Below, piece by piece: positions 1 through 9,884 of a DNA stretch of 64,000 nt. Origin of the DNA: Pedobacter punctiformis. GTDB taxonomy: Bacteria > Bacteroidota > Bacteroidia > Sphingobacteriales > Sphingobacteriaceae. The stretch covers positions 186,001 through 250,000 of the forward strand of contig NZ_JAPWGM010000003.1 in the NCBI RefSeq assembly GCF_027213715.1, read 5' to 3'. The notes beneath the pieces were generated by a model. It saw only the letters and a program-made list of their open reading frames with translations. It did not search any database and was not told where the DNA came from. Position 1 is the first letter of the stretch. Every line of letters starts with the position of its first letter. The position numbers and the translations under genes are program-made.

Positions 1-1625
1 GCAGGGTGTTTTTTAAACAACAGGGATACCAAAATAGCATTAATCCCTACAGATTTACCCTGACCTGTAGCCCCGGCAACCAATAAGTGAGGCATTTTAG
101 CTAAATCGGCAATAAAAACCTCATTACTAATGGTTTTACCCAATGCAATAGGTAAATCCATTGTGTTTTGCGCCCATTTATCGGTATTTAAAATGCTCCG
201 CATGGCAACCATTTCCGGGTGCTGGTTTGGTACTTCAATACCAATTGTTCCTTTACCCGGCATTGGGGCAATAATACGAATCCCTAATGCAGCTAACGAA
301 AGTGCAATATCATCTTCTAGATTTTTAATTTTTGAAATCCTTACGCCTGGTGCCGGGATAATTTCATAAAGTGTTACGGTTGGGCCAATGGTTGCCTTAA
401 TCTTATCAATTTCAATGTTGTAATGATTTAAGGTTTCTACGATTTTGTTTTTATTGGCTTCCAGCTCTTCCGCATTTACCGATATTTTATTGGTGCCATA
501 GTTTTCAAGTAAATCTATATGCGGGTATTTATAACCTGATAAATCCAGTTTTTCATCATAATTACCAAACTGTTCAACCAAATCATCAGACTTAATTTCT
601 TCTTCTGTTTTTTCGATAGTAAATGCCGGCTCGTCTTTTACTTCCTCAATTGGCGTTTCTAAATCTAAAGGCAATGAAGCTGCTGCAGTAGCTACCGGTG
701 TTACAGGTAAATTGGTAGATAGCGGCGATAATACAACCGGAGGTGCTGTATCTTCTTCCTCTTCCGGCTCTTCGTAACGGTTTGGCCTTAAAACTACATT
801 TTGAGGTTTTCTTTCGTTATTTAGTGGCGATTTACCAGGAACGTTAAACTCAACTGGTTCCGATGGTCTTTCTCTAACCACTTCAATATTATCTGGCACT
901 TCAGGTTCTACAAATTCTGCTTTCTTCCTTTCGGGGATTTTAAAATCAATGTTATAGGCGATAATTAAAATCGTTAATCCTGCAAAGGCAATTAAACCTG
1001 CAACACCTGCTGCGCCAATTTGTGCAGCCAATAATTTATTGCTCCAGTAACCAAATTCGCCCTCTAAATAATGTGGAGACTCTGACCAAAAACTATGTGC
1101 AAAGCCTAAGGTTAACGAAAGGAAAAGCAAAAAGAAAAAGCTATATCCTAAAGTTTTAGAGATGGAAAGAATTTTAACTTTAAAAAGTAAACGGTAGCCA
1201 ATGATGAAAAAGGCAAGTACAAATAAAAATGATGCAATGCCAAACCACTCGTATATAAACTGGTGCGAAAGCAATGCACCAAATTTTCCAAGCCAGTTTT
1301 GTACAACCGGGATCGTTACACCTGTATCTTTTAATTCTTCGGCGGTTTTAAATAAATTTTTCCACCCGCCATTTGCATCAATTACGTAACTCTGATCATC
1401 CTGCCAGGTAAATAAGTAAGATGTGAACGCAATTAAAAAGTATAACGAAAGTATAACGAAAAATAATCCTATAATTTTTATTGCACGTCCATCTGCCAGA
1501 TCAAAGTTTGGCAGGTATTCTCTTTTCTCTTTTGGCTGACGACCAGAGGTCGCTCTTCCAGATGCATTTTCAGCATTTTTATCTCTGAATGTGTTGGTTT
1601 TAAACTGGTTACCCCTTAACGACAT
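1..1625 (-). CDS. ftsK: DNA translocase FtsK, C-terminal part beyond the left edge
   Basis: FtsK/SpoIIIE-family motor that pumps chromosome ends through the division septum and activates XerCD recombination. The start codon is at 1623-1625 and about 541 residues are visible. A short basic N-terminus is followed by a four-helix membrane domain in roughly residues 45-210, then an acidic, proline-rich linker at about 220-340. The FtsK alpha/beta motor begins after that, with Walker A GATGQGKS near positions 50-75 of the window. The RecA-like core after Walker A and the gamma DNA-reading domain lie outside the window. A -7-like box TATATTTG (minus strand, 1652-1659) sits just upstream, without a clear -33 element. 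Identification is secure; only the extent is incomplete. Confidence 0.95.
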   Translation of the reverse strand, partial: MSLRGNQFKTNTFRDKNAENASGRATSGRQPKEKREYLPNFDLADGRAIKIIGLFFVILSLYFLIAFTSYLFTWQDDQSYVIDANGGWKNLFKTAEELKDTGVTIPVVQNWLGKFGALLSHQFIYEWFGIASFLFVLAFFIIGYRLLFKVKILSISKTLGYSFFFLLFLSLTLGFAHSFWSESPHYLEGEFGYWSNKLLAAQIGAAGVAGLIAFAGLTILIIAYNIDFKIPERKKAEFVEPEVPDNIEVVRERPSEPVEFNVPGKSPLNNERKPQNVVLRPNRYEEPEEEEDTAPPVVLSPLSTNLPVTPVATAAASLPLDLETPIEEVKDEPAFTIEKTEEEIKSDDLVEQFGNYDEKLDLSGYKYPHIDLLENYGTNKISVNAEELEANKNKIVETLNHYNIEIDKIKATIGPTVTLYEIIPAPGVRISKIKNLEDDIALSLAALGIRIIAPMPGKGTIGIEVPNQHPEMVAMRSILNTDKWAQNTMDLPIALGKTISNEVFIADLAKMPHLLVAGATGQGKSVGINAILVSLLFKKHP

Positions 1626-1807
1626 TTTCTATCCTCGTGTTTATTAAAAAACAAATATAAAATATATAGTTGTATCTGTTGATGATCTTTTTCTATAAAT
1701 AATTTTAAATCTGTTTTAAACCATTACAGGCAATACATGTCTATTAATTTAAGCAACATGATAGTTGTTACGTTTTATTCAAATGAAACGGATTTTGTTT
1801 TAGGTTT

Positions 1808-1845
1808 ATCCCGTTTGACCTGGAGAGGTGAAACGGGATTTTTAT
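1808..1845 (+). terminator. Orphan intrinsic terminator hairpin
   Basis: ATCCCGTTT (1808-1816) pairs perfectly with AAACGGGAT (1831-1839). Inside it ACCT/AGGT form a second short helix round a GGAG loop, and a T-rich tail TTTTTATT follows on the plus strand. No plus-strand gene lies upstream, because ftsK runs the other way, so the transcript it would end is unexplained. Confidence 0.7.
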
Positions 1846-1881
1846 TATCCCTTATTTTTCATTTTATTTGTTTATTAATAA

Positions 1882-2547
1882 ATGTTTAATATGGATATAG
1901 CGCAGCTCGAAGAACAGATTGAAGCAGGCAATTTACAGGCAGTTAAAGATATTTTGATGAATAATCCGGCCCTGGCAAATACGCTTACTTCGCATAAAAT
2001 TTCGCCACTATTATTAGCTTGTTATTATAAAAAGCAGGAAATTGCTGATTTAATAACAGAGTTTGCAGATGATTTAACCTTGTTTGAAGCCTGTGCTGTA
2101 GGTAAATTTGATACTGCAACTTTATTAATTTTTCAAAAACCAGACAGCATTAACGATTATTCTGATGATGGTTTTACGCCATTGGGTTTAGCTTGTTATT
2201 TCGGACATGAAGAATTAGCAAAATTTTTAGTGTTAAAAGGCGCCGATGTTAACCTGGCCTCCAAAAATGGGTTCAACGTATTTCCTATTCATTCTGCTGT
2301 TGCGGCTAATAACTTTAACATTACTAAAATGCTTCTGGATAAGGGGGCCTATCCAAATGTTTGTCAAAAAGCGGGCCTGGCTCCTTTGCATACCGCAGCA
2401 CAACTGGGTAATATAGAGCTAATTATTCTTTTACTGGAGCATGGTGCGGAGGTTTCTTTACGCATGGAAGGCGGAAAATTACCTGCTGATTTGGCAGCTG
2501 AAAAGGGCTTTAATGAAATAGCAGAGATTTTAAGAGACGATGATTAA
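1882..2547 (+). CDS. Ankyrin-repeat protein
   Basis: This 221-residue soluble protein has no signal peptide. From about residue 35 it consists of ankyrin repeats; the clearest are DDGFTPLGLACYFGHEELAK near residue 90 and AGLAPLHTAAQLGNIELIIL near 165, each followed by the usual L..GA turn. Ankyrin repeats bind other proteins, and the partner cannot be told from sequence. It stands alone on the plus strand between ftsK and the convergent PspC-like/DUF2851 pair. A start at 1891 (MDIAQLEEQ) is equally possible, since no ribosome-binding site decides between them. Confidence 0.85.
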   Translation: MFNMDIAQLEEQIEAGNLQAVKDILMNNPALANTLTSHKISPLLLACYYKKQEIADLITEFADDLTLFEACAVGKFDTATLLIFQKPDSINDYSDDGFTPLGLACYFGHEELAKFLVLKGADVNLASKNGFNVFPIHSAVAANNFNITKMLLDKGAYPNVCQKAGLAPLHTAAQLGNIELIILLLEHGAEVSLRMEGGKLPADLAAEKGFNEIAEILRDDD

Positions 2548-2603
2548 TTAATCTATCTATGGCAGGTAATGCCGGTTATTTAGTATTTGAGGTTTCGAAG
2601 AAA

Positions 2604-2822
2604 CTACTCCCAAATTCTAAGTCTCATTTTCTTCATATAAGTTCTGATGTCTAAAACTATTGCAGCCAGAAAATAAAATAAAATCGGAAATCCAACGGCT
2701 AAAAAAGACGAATAAATAAAAAACAAACGAACTTTAGCCGTACTCATATTCAACTTATTAGCCAAATAGGTAGATACGCCAAAACTTTGTTGTTCAAAAT
2801 AAGTTATAATCCTTTGAAACAT
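2604..2822 (-). CDS. PspC-like small membrane protein
   Basis: This 72-residue protein resembles PspC-family phage-shock proteins: a short N-terminal segment (FGVSTYLANKLNMSTAKVRL) then one or two hydrophobic helices at about residues 32-58 and a basic tail. Family members sit in the inner membrane and are linked to envelope stress. Its start lies one base after the stop of the DUF2851 gene upstream, so the two are probably translated together. The length is normal for the short Bacteroidota form. The role here is inferred from the family only. Confidence 0.75.
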   Translation of the reverse strand: MFQRIITYFEQQSFGVSTYLANKLNMSTAKVRLFFIYSSFLAVGFPILFYFLAAIVLDIRTYMKKMRLRIWE

Positions 2823-2823
2823 T

Positions 2824-4107
2824 TTAAGCCTGTTTTAAAATTTTAATTCCAATACCACAAGATAAGCATTTTTTTTGATCGCAATATTGTTTTTTCAACT
2901 GCAAAATTCCTTGCGAAGCAAAAGCATTATCTATTTTCAAACCAGCTTCTACAAATTTATCTGTTATTGCATTTTTCTCTGCAGGCAGGTTTTCCAGCAA
3001 TTTAATTGCCCTGCTTATATAAAATTGTGTATCGGTATGTTTTCCATAAGCAAACAAAAATAGAGCCACAGTATTTAGCAAAATGTTATCGATTGATGTT
3101 TTTCCAATTTGGGTGGTTACCGGTTGGGCTTCTTTTTTAAAGTGGTAATGCGTTTTCCAATACTCATTAACAGGCAGGTTTTCGAATAAACTACGCAAAG
3201 AGAGTGTATCCTTTATGGTCATAACTTTAGAGAAAAGATGATTGGCCTTAACAATTAAAGCGGCAAACTGTGCTAATCTGATCGTGGGAAAGTTTTGTGG
3301 CCGCATACGCATAAATTTCCAGATGGAAACTTCAAGTGGCTTAATTTTATATTTCTTCCGCAGGTATTTAAACTCTCCTTGTAACTTTTGGGGATATTCT
3401 TCCTCAAACTGCCCGCTTAAAAACCCGGCTGTACCAAAAACCAAAGCTTCTATTTGAAAAGCATTATCCTTATGTTTTGCATAAATATTTTGAGAAATGG
3501 CTTTTGAGAAAAGTTCGAAAGGTAAAGCATTGACTTTAAAACCGAAATTACGGGCAATAAACCGATAAAAGGTCTCATCCCAATTGCCGTTTAGTTCGTT
3601 AAGGTTTTCTAAAACTGCATTTGTCTTTACTTCAAACCGTTCCAATAAGGTTCTGGAAAGAAAGGAATTGACGATGAAACCATCTACATTTCTAATTTGT
3701 GCCGAACAGGGAAAATCTGTCAGGGTTAAAAATAAAGAAGCATATTTTTCTATTAAAGCATCAGGAATACGGTTTTTCAGTTCTAAAACCGGCAAAATTG
3801 TTCCGTCTATCCTTTTAATAATGGCATCATTTTCAAATACAACATGCAGGATTACATTTTCATAACTTAAATCTATCTGGTGATTGTGTTTTAGCCAGTC
3901 GGAAGATTTCAGATGAATTTCAACGTTCCCTGCCCAAAGGGTTTCACCAATTTTAATCTTTGCATGACTAAAGTCAGGGCCAGCGTTTTTGTTTAACAAT
4001 CCGGGTTTGAGGATCTTTAAATCTTCATTTGTTGTTGTTTTCAACTCGTTAAAGTCAAATGACCTGAATTGCCACACGTAGTGCAAAAAATCTTCCGGAA
4101 AGCGCAT
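2824..4107 (-). CDS. DUF2851 family protein
   Basis: This 427-residue cytoplasmic protein matches the Bacteroidota DUF2851 family, recognised by an N-terminal FLHYVWQFRSFD, the segment LLNKNAGPDFSHAKIKIG and NVEIHLKSSDWLKHNH. These conserved acidic and histidine residues suggest a metal- or nucleic-acid-handling fold, but no function is established that I know of. The C-terminus carries CDQKKCLSCGIGIK, a cysteine cluster that could bind a metal. It is the first gene of a two-gene unit with the PspC-like gene. The family call is firm; no biochemical role is claimed. Confidence 0.85.
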   Translation of the reverse strand: MRFPEDFLHYVWQFRSFDFNELKTTTNEDLKILKPGLLNKNAGPDFSHAKIKIGETLWAGNVEIHLKSSDWLKHNHQIDLSYENVILHVVFENDAIIKRIDGTILPVLELKNRIPDALIEKYASLFLTLTDFPCSAQIRNVDGFIVNSFLSRTLLERFEVKTNAVLENLNELNGNWDETFYRFIARNFGFKVNALPFELFSKAISQNIYAKHKDNAFQIEALVFGTAGFLSGQFEEEYPQKLQGEFKYLRKKYKIKPLEVSIWKFMRMRPQNFPTIRLAQFAALIVKANHLFSKVMTIKDTLSLRSLFENLPVNEYWKTHYHFKKEAQPVTTQIGKTSIDNILLNTVALFLFAYGKHTDTQFYISRAIKLLENLPAEKNAITDKFVEAGLKIDNAFASQGILQLKKQYCDQKKCLSCGIGIKILKQA

Positions 4108-4168
4108 ATTCGAGAAAGCTAATTAATAATACATATCGTAATATTAATCATAATACATCAGAATTACA

Positions 4169-5068
4169 CTATGCTTCTGCTTTCTTTTTGTAATTGGTAA
4201 TAAAAACGCCTGCAATAATTAAGGCTGTTGCAATGATTAAGTCTGAATCTACTTTTTCGTTTAAAATCAACCATCCTAAAAATATAGCAATTACGGTATT
4301 AAAATAGGTTAAAATGGAAACCTCTGATGCAGAAACTTTCTTTAAAGCGTAATGATAGCAGAAATAGCCAAGCACCGACCCAAAGATGGCCAGATAGGCT
4401 GTTGCTAAAATGCTTTCGGTTTTCCACGAAGCAACATCTGCTTTTCCTGAAAATATAAAAGCTAAAATAAGCTGTACAATTGCTGAAAATACAAACTGGT
4501 AGAAAAGATTCAGAAAGATATATTCGGGTTTGCCACTATGCTTTTTACTGTAAATTGTTCCAATTGTCCAGCCTGTTACGGCAACAACTAAAGATAAAAT
4601 CCCATTTCTATAACCGGGGTCCAGTAAATCATTAATGCCATCTCTAAAAATAAAAACAACTCCTAAAAAACCAATAAATACGCCAATAAACCCCTTTAAA
4701 CTAGATTTTTGAATACCCAATGCTACGCAACCTAAAAAAACCGCTAAGGGTGAAGTTGCATTAATTAAGGAAGTTAAGCCACTCGGAATGGTTTTTTCTG
4801 CTACGGTAGTCATTCCATTAGCAATTACCACCATAAGCAGTGATAAAACCAGCTGACGTCTGAATGCAGGCCAGCCAATCCATTTAAGTTCTTTTTGCTT
4901 GATTAGAATAATAAGGATAATAACAGAGGCTATGGTTTGCCGGATGGCGGTTACATACCATGCCGGAATGCTTTCTACAGCAACCCGGATACCCAGGTAA
5001 GTGGTACCCCAAATTAATGCAACACCTGTAAGTGCTACAATAAGTTTCACATCTATTTTTGCTTTCAT
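4169..5068 (-). CDS. EamA/DMT-family transporter
   Basis: This 299-residue inner-membrane protein has about ten hydrophobic helices arranged as two repeats of five, the EamA layout of drug/metabolite exporters. The first repeat opens with ALIWGTTYLGIRVAV and contains the WYVTAIRQ segment typical of helix 2; the second begins near residue 150. A lysine-rich C-terminus ends inside the cell. Substrates in this family (amino acids, nucleosides, riboflavin, drugs) cannot be read from sequence. It is a single gene, with 61 bases to the DUF2851 start and 142 bases to the pyrF stop. Confidence 0.88.
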   Translation of the reverse strand: MKAKIDVKLIVALTGVALIWGTTYLGIRVAVESIPAWYVTAIRQTIASVIILIILIKQKELKWIGWPAFRRQLVLSLLMVVIANGMTTVAEKTIPSGLTSLINATSPLAVFLGCVALGIQKSSLKGFIGVFIGFLGVVFIFRDGINDLLDPGYRNGILSLVVAVTGWTIGTIYSKKHSGKPEYIFLNLFYQFVFSAIVQLILAFIFSGKADVASWKTESILATAYLAIFGSVLGYFCYHYALKKVSASEVSILTYFNTVIAIFLGWLILNEKVDSDLIIATALIIAGVFITNYKKKAEA

Positions 5069-5210
5069 TGTTTACTGCAGATCAGTCCGGATAAACACAG
5101 GTTTTGTTACAACCCTAGTTATTAATATCCGTTTAACATTCTTTTTACTTCTACTTTGGCTTACCAAAATTCATTAAGAGAGTGCATGCTTGTTGCAAGC
5201 AATCTGTGGT

Positions 5211-6044
5211 TTAACCCACCAGGTTTGCAGCAATTAAAATTTGTTCCATTTCCTGTTGTAGTTTTAAGGCTTCTTCTCTTGCTTTTTCGGCAAAATCTTC
5301 TCCTTTACCAGCGTAAATAATTCCTCTTGCTGAGTTAACTAAAAGACCACATTGTGCATTTAGTCCATATTTGCAAACCTCCTGTAAATCGCCGCCCTGA
5401 GCACCAACACCGGGAACCAATAAAAAGTGATTGGGAATTAATTTTCTTACATCGCCAAAAGCAGCACCGCGTGTTGCGCCTACTACGTACATCATTTGCT
5501 CATCTGTGGCCCAGGTTGAAGAAGTTTTAATTACCTTTTCAAATAAACGGTCCTCTCCTATTGGTTGTAATTGAAAATCAGCATGACCGGAGTTGGAGGT
5601 TAAAGCTAAAAGGATTACCCATTTATCTTTAAAATTTAAAAAAGGCATTACAGAATCGCTTCCCATGTATGGTGCAACAGTAACTGAGTCAAAGCTCATT
5701 TCTGAAGAGGCTTCATTAAAAAATGTTTCTGCATACATGGCTGAGGTATTTCCAATATCGCCACGCTTAGCATCTGCGATGGTAAAAATATCCTGTGGAA
5801 TGTATTTCCAGGTTTCCGTTAAAGTTTCCCATCCTTTTTTTCCATAACATTCGTAAAAAGCAGTATTGGGTTTATAAGCTACACATAAATCTTTTGTGGC
5901 ATCAATAATTTGTTTATTAAACTCTAAGATCGGGTTTTCGTATTTCAACAGGTGCTGAGGAATCTTGTCTAGAGAAGAATCCAGGCCAACACATAAAAAT
6001 GAACGTTTTTTTTGTATCTGATCGAAAAGTTGCTGCTTAGTCAT
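5211..6044 (-). CDS. pyrF: Orotidine-5'-phosphate decarboxylase, type 2
   Basis: Last step of de novo UMP synthesis: decarboxylates OMP in the cytoplasm. The 277-residue length and motif place it in the longer type 2 group. The catalytic tetrad region is [14 protein letters not shown], with Asp91, Lys93 and Asp96. [14 protein letters not shown] near residue 16 binds the substrate, and [10 protein letters not shown] near 210 is the phosphate-binding loop. It stands alone, convergent with nothing and divergent from rho. The AUG at 6042-6044 gives the expected N-terminus for the family. Confidence 0.96.
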   Translation of the reverse strand: MTKQQLFDQIQKKRSFLCVGLDSSLDKIPQHLLKYENPILEFNKQIIDATKDLCVAYKPNTAFYECYGKKGWETLTETWKYIPQDIFTIADAKRGDIGNTSAMYAETFFNEASSEMSFDSVTVAPYMGSDSVMPFLNFKDKWVILLALTSNSGHADFQLQPIGEDRLFEKVIKTSSTWATDEQMMYVVGATRGAAFGDVRKLIPNHFLLVPGVGAQGGDLQEVCKYGLNAQCGLLVNSARGIIYAGKGEDFAEKAREEALKLQQEMEQILIAANLVG

Positions 6045-6405
6045 ATTTTTGGGCTTATTTGCTGCAAATATGAAGATTTTTAAATTTTTAGCGTCTATTA
6101 TTTAACAGGTATTTGTATTATTTTTATAAACATTTTAAACTTTCTCTTGCAGATTACGTTTCAAATACATACAATTGCAGCATAATTCCTCAATCGTTTA
6201 TCTGAACATCACAGAAAAATCTTCAAAACTTGTCCTTTACTATCAATTTTTAACTGCATTTTTTGCTTTGTTCAGTCAATAAACACACATAAAAACATGA
6301 TGGAGCGGTCATTCAAAACAATCCGAATGCTGTTTAATGATTGCTTGATAAACTTGTGAAAAGAATTATACCTAATGAAAATTTCTTGAAACATATATAT
6401 TTCAA
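6045..6405. other. Divergent pyrF-rho intergenic region
   Basis: This 361-base AT-rich spacer lies between the divergent starts of pyrF and rho. It should hold both promoters and probably a long rho leader, which is common because rho is often autoregulated by attenuation. I see no full TTTG-N19-TAnnTTTG promoter, no strong hairpin and no open reading frame of note. Confidence 0.5.
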
Positions 6406-8109
6406 ATGTTTAGTAAAACAGAATTAAATGATAAGCTCACATCAGAATTACGTGAGCTTGCAAAAACATATGGCATTGAAGGTGCTGATACCTTAAGAAA
6501 AATAGATCTTGTTGAGGTGCTTTTACATCAACAAGTCATTATTGATGCAGCTAAACAGGGTAACGAATCTGATGCTGCCCCACAAGCAGAAACTGAAACC
6601 ACTACAACAGTTGCTGCTCCTAAAACCAAAGCTGTAAAAGCTGATAAAGTTCAGAAAGTAGTTGCTGAAAAACCTGTTAAAAAAAGGGCCCGCTTGAGTA
6701 AAGATGAGCCGGTAGCGCCGGTTGTCAGAGAAAGAGAGTCTATTACGTTATTTGATGAGCCCAATCACAGACAGAAAGCAGAACCTCAGCCGGAAAGACA
6801 ACCTGACCGGATTTTAGAGACTGAAGAAAGTGTAAAGCCAATTTCTGCGCTGATAGAAGAAAACAATGAAGCTCCTGCGGTTAAACCTGCAAAACAAGAG
6901 CCACGCGAAAAACCACAACGCGAAGATAACCGCCAAAAACAGCCAGGTGGCGGTAACCACCACAAAAACGAAAACAGCTATTCTAATTTAGATTTTGATA
7001 ATGTAATCACCAACGAAGGTGTTTTAGAGATTATGCCTGATGGTTATGGTTTCTTAAGATCAGCGGATTACAATTATTTAACTTCTCCTGATGATATTTA
7101 TGTATCACAATCACAGATTAAACTTTTTGGTTTAAAAACAGGTGATACGGTTAAAGGAAGTATTCGCCCACCAAAAGAAGGCGAAAAATATTTTCCTTTG
7201 GTACGTGTTGAAACCATTAACGGCCGTATTCCTGCCGAAGTTCGTGATCGTGTTCCTTTTGATTACTTAACACCGCTTTTCCCTACCGAGCGCTTAAATT
7301 TATTTACGGATACAAACAATTATTCTACCCGTATCATGGATTTATTTACACCAATTGGTAAAGGGCAGCGTGGTTTAATTGTAGCACAACCTAAAACCGG
7401 TAAAACTAATTTACTTAAAGAGGTTGCCAATGCCATTGCTAAAAATCACCCTGAAGTTTATTTAATTATCCTTTTAATTGATGAACGTCCGGAAGAGGTT
7501 ACTGATATGGCCCGCAGCGTTAGGGCGGAAGTTATTGCTTCTACCTTTGATGAGCCGGCAGAGCGTCACGTAAAAATCGCCAATATTGTTTTAGAAAAAT
7601 CTAAACGTTTGGTAGAAAGCGGACATGATGTTGTAATTCTTTTAGATTCTATTACGCGTTTAGCAAGGGCTTACAATACAACTGCTCCTGCATCAGGCAA
7701 AATATTATCGGGTGGTGTTGATGCCAACGCATTACACAAACCAAAGCGTTTCTTTGGTGCAGCCCGTAACATTGAAAACGGTGGTTCGTTAACCATTTTA
7801 GCAACAGCATTAACCGATACGGGCTCTAAAATGGATGAAGTAATTTTCGAAGAATTTAAAGGTACCGGTAACATGGAGCTTCAGTTGGATCGTAAATTAT
7901 CTAACAAACGTATTTTCCCTGCTATTGATATTACCGCTTCGAGCACACGCCGTGATGATTTACTGCACGACAGAGATACCCTGCAACGTGTTTGGATTTT
8001 ACGCAACCACCTTGCAGATATGAACAGTCAGGAAGCCATGGAATTTGTTCAGGCGCAAATAAAAGGTACAAAAAGCAACGAAGAATTTTTAATTTCGATG
8101 AACAGCTAA
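6406..8109 (+). CDS. rho: Transcription termination factor Rho
   Basis: Hexameric RNA-dependent ATPase that ends transcription. Domains in the 567 residues: a Rho-N helical domain (about 1-45), a charged, low-complexity insertion of about 150 residues rich in Lys, Glu and Pro (50-200), a cold-shock-type RNA-binding fold with PDGYGFLRS near 212, and the ATPase core with Walker [12 protein letters not shown] near 327. [15 protein letters not shown] follows as Walker B and the Q/R-loop region. The insertion makes it longer than the 419-residue E. coli protein and is typical of Bacteroidota Rho. Single gene. Confidence 0.97.
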   Translation: MFSKTELNDKLTSELRELAKTYGIEGADTLRKIDLVEVLLHQQVIIDAAKQGNESDAAPQAETETTTTVAAPKTKAVKADKVQKVVAEKPVKKRARLSKDEPVAPVVRERESITLFDEPNHRQKAEPQPERQPDRILETEESVKPISALIEENNEAPAVKPAKQEPREKPQREDNRQKQPGGGNHHKNENSYSNLDFDNVITNEGVLEIMPDGYGFLRSADYNYLTSPDDIYVSQSQIKLFGLKTGDTVKGSIRPPKEGEKYFPLVRVETINGRIPAEVRDRVPFDYLTPLFPTERLNLFTDTNNYSTRIMDLFTPIGKGQRGLIVAQPKTGKTNLLKEVANAIAKNHPEVYLIILLIDERPEEVTDMARSVRAEVIASTFDEPAERHVKIANIVLEKSKRLVESGHDVVILLDSITRLARAYNTTAPASGKILSGGVDANALHKPKRFFGAARNIENGGSLTILATALTDTGSKMDEVIFEEFKGTGNMELQLDRKLSNKRIFPAIDITASSTRRDDLLHDRDTLQRVWILRNHLADMNSQEAMEFVQAQIKGTKSNEEFLISMNS

Positions 8110-8237
8110 ATTAAAGTTGAAAGGCAAATGGTGTAAGGTTTAAGGTTTTGTAACAATTCTTTAAACCTTGCACTTTATAAATTTGGGATTCTTAAATCGC
8201 TCAAATCATATGCCTTAAACCTTATATCTTGAACCCT
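8110..8237. repeat. Intergenic repeat of the AAGGTTTAAGG type (family 2)
   Basis: Between rho and pssA, the stretch GTAAGGTTTAAGGTTTTG near 8132 is mirrored by ATATGCCTTAAACCTTATAT near 8208. Related AAGG(C/T)TTAGGG...CCTTAA(G/A)CC sequences occur at 50771-50847, 55779-55855 and 60766-60838. They look like one family of imperfect palindromic intergenic repeats. Confidence 0.55.
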
Positions 8238-8927
8238 ATGAAAAGGCATATTCCAAATGCGATAACCTGCGCCAATTTATTTTCTGGTTGCATCGGTATC
8301 GTTTTTGCATTTAAAGGCGAATTACAAATCGCAGCTTACTTTGTAATCCTTTCGGGGGTTTTTGATTTTTTTGATGGAATGGTTGCCCGCATGCTAAATG
8401 TTAAATCTAATATTGGCAAAGATTTAGATTCGCTGGCAGACATGGTTAGTTTTGGTTTTTTGCCCGGAGTAATTATGTTTCAACTTTTAAAATCAAGTGA
8501 TTATACCTCCGAATACCTTCCTTATCTGGCCTTTTTTATCACCATATTTTCGGCCCTCCGTTTAGCTAAGTTTAATAATGACGAAAGGCAAACACAGGAT
8601 TTTATTGGGTTAAATACACCAATGAATACGCTGTTTATCTGTTCATTGCCTTTTATAGCAATAGATTATCCTTCTATTATCAGCTCCACTATTTTATTAA
8701 TCGGAATTATAGCAGTAACGAGTTTTTTACTGGTTAGTGAGATCAAAATATTCTCTTTAAAATTTAGCAATTTGAGCTGGCAAGCCAATAAGGTAAAATT
8801 TATCTTCCTCATTTTATCTGCAGTGCTTATTGCAGTTTTAAAGTTTGCAGCAATACCTTTCGTACTGGTATTGTACATTGGGTTATCCTTTCTGCATTTC
8901 AGAAATGCAGAAAGAATATCTAAATAA
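8238..8927 (+). CDS. pssA: CDP-diacylglycerol-serine O-phosphatidyltransferase
   Basis: Inner-membrane enzyme that makes phosphatidylserine, the precursor of phosphatidylethanolamine. The CDP-alcohol phosphatidyltransferase signature DG-x2-AR-x8-G-x3-D-x3-D is present as DFFDGMVARMLNVKSNIGKD followed by LDSLADMVSFG, around residues 45-75. Several hydrophobic helices follow. The AUG at 8238 is preferred to an in-frame UUG at 8229, and gives MKRHIPNAITCANLFSG, the usual family N-terminus. About 229 residues, normal for the Bacteroidota form. Confidence 0.93.
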   Translation: MKRHIPNAITCANLFSGCIGIVFAFKGELQIAAYFVILSGVFDFFDGMVARMLNVKSNIGKDLDSLADMVSFGFLPGVIMFQLLKSSDYTSEYLPYLAFFITIFSALRLAKFNNDERQTQDFIGLNTPMNTLFICSLPFIAIDYPSIISSTILLIGIIAVTSFLLVSEIKIFSLKFSNLSWQANKVKFIFLILSAVLIAVLKFAAIPFVLVLYIGLSFLHFRNAERISK

Positions 8928-8946
8928 AATAAAGTTTTACTGATGA

Positions 8947-9321
8947 TTAAAGTTTAGCCTGAATGTCTTTTTTGGCTTCTTCGAGTTGTAAATAAACATG
9001 CCCAAGTAATTCTTTAAGCCTGGTAATACGTACAGGAATTCCCTCCACATTTTCCTTATTCCGAGCATCATGCTCAATCCCCTGTACAAAACCTTTAATA
9101 TCGTCTCTTCCAATATAACTGAAAGTTGGCTTTATTTTATGTACACTATTGGCCACCATGTCCCAATCCGAAGCAGATAAAGCATTATCAAGCTCCGCCA
9201 GATAAATAGGTGTCTGATCAATAAATGTATCAAAAACTTCAATCATAAACGTAGGGTTATGACCAACCATGTTAATAAGATAAGATAAATCCAGGGGATG
9301 ATTATCTTTTATATCCTGCAT
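8947..9321 (-). CDS. Hpt-domain phosphotransfer protein
   Basis: A single histidine phosphotransfer domain of 124 residues. It would carry phosphate between a hybrid kinase and a response regulator in the cytoplasm. The phosphorylatable histidine is His61 in NSVHKIKPTFSYIG, corresponding to the HxLKGSSxxxG motif, although KP replaces the usual KG. The surrounding helices fit the four-helix bundle. It follows folK with a 17-base gap and is probably co-transcribed with it. No kinase or receiver partner lies beside it. Confidence 0.8.
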   Translation of the reverse strand: MQDIKDNHPLDLSYLINMVGHNPTFMIEVFDTFIDQTPIYLAELDNALSASDWDMVANSVHKIKPTFSYIGRDDIKGFVQGIEHDARNKENVEGIPVRITRLKELLGHVYLQLEEAKKDIQAKL

Positions 9322-9338
9322 ATTGCAAATTTAACTAA

Positions 9339-9833
9339 TTACAACTTCTTAACGTCCAAATCATCAACAATATTTTCTAATATTTCCAAAATAGTCTGCT
9401 TCAGCAGCGGATGAACCACCTGAGGCGCTATTTCGGCAAGCGGTTCCATTACAAATTTTCTAAACTGCATTTGTGGATGTGGTACATGCAATTTATTTTC
9501 AATATTTATAATTTCATCTCCAAATAAGATTAAATCAATATCGATTAAACGTTCTCCCCATTTTTCTTTGCGTACACGCCCCAGGTTCTTTTCAATTTCC
9601 AAAGCTTTTTCAAGTACTTCAATAGCCGATAGATTTGTTTTTAAACCCACTGCCTGATTTAAAAATGATGGCTGGTCAGTTTTGCCCCAGGCAGCCGTTT
9701 CATAAATAGACGATTTTGCAACTACTTCGCCTATTTCTTTCGCTAAAAGCTCAATAGTCCTTTGTAAATTATCTTCCCGGTTTCCTAAATTACCACCCAG
9801 TAACAAATAAGCAATTGTGCTATCTAATGCCAT
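9339..9833 (-). CDS. folK: 6-hydroxymethyl-7,8-dihydropterin pyrophosphokinase
   Basis: Folate pathway enzyme that transfers pyrophosphate from ATP to 6-hydroxymethyl-dihydropterin. AYLLLGGNLGNREDNL at the N-terminus and the family signature RKEKWGERLIDIDLILFGDE, which carries the metal-binding aspartates, are both clear. About 164 residues, the usual length. The start at 9833 (MALDSTIAYLLLGG) fits the family better than the upstream AUG at 9845, though either is possible. Divergent from sppA, with the short spacer carrying both promoters; the Hpt gene follows it. Confidence 0.94.
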   Translation of the reverse strand: MALDSTIAYLLLGGNLGNREDNLQRTIELLAKEIGEVVAKSSIYETAAWGKTDQPSFLNQAVGLKTNLSAIEVLEKALEIEKNLGRVRKEKWGERLIDIDLILFGDEIINIENKLHVPHPQMQFRKFVMEPLAEIAPQVVHPLLKQTILEILENIVDDLDVKKL

Positions 9834-9884
9834 ATTAAGCGTCATGTATTTTTATATCTTTACAAAACAAAATTAAAACATTAA

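Noticed and set aside
130..1389. Plus-strand open frames opposite ftsK
   Set aside because: They are shadows of the minus-strand ftsK frame, which has clear FtsK motifs and an uninterrupted reading frame to the window edge.
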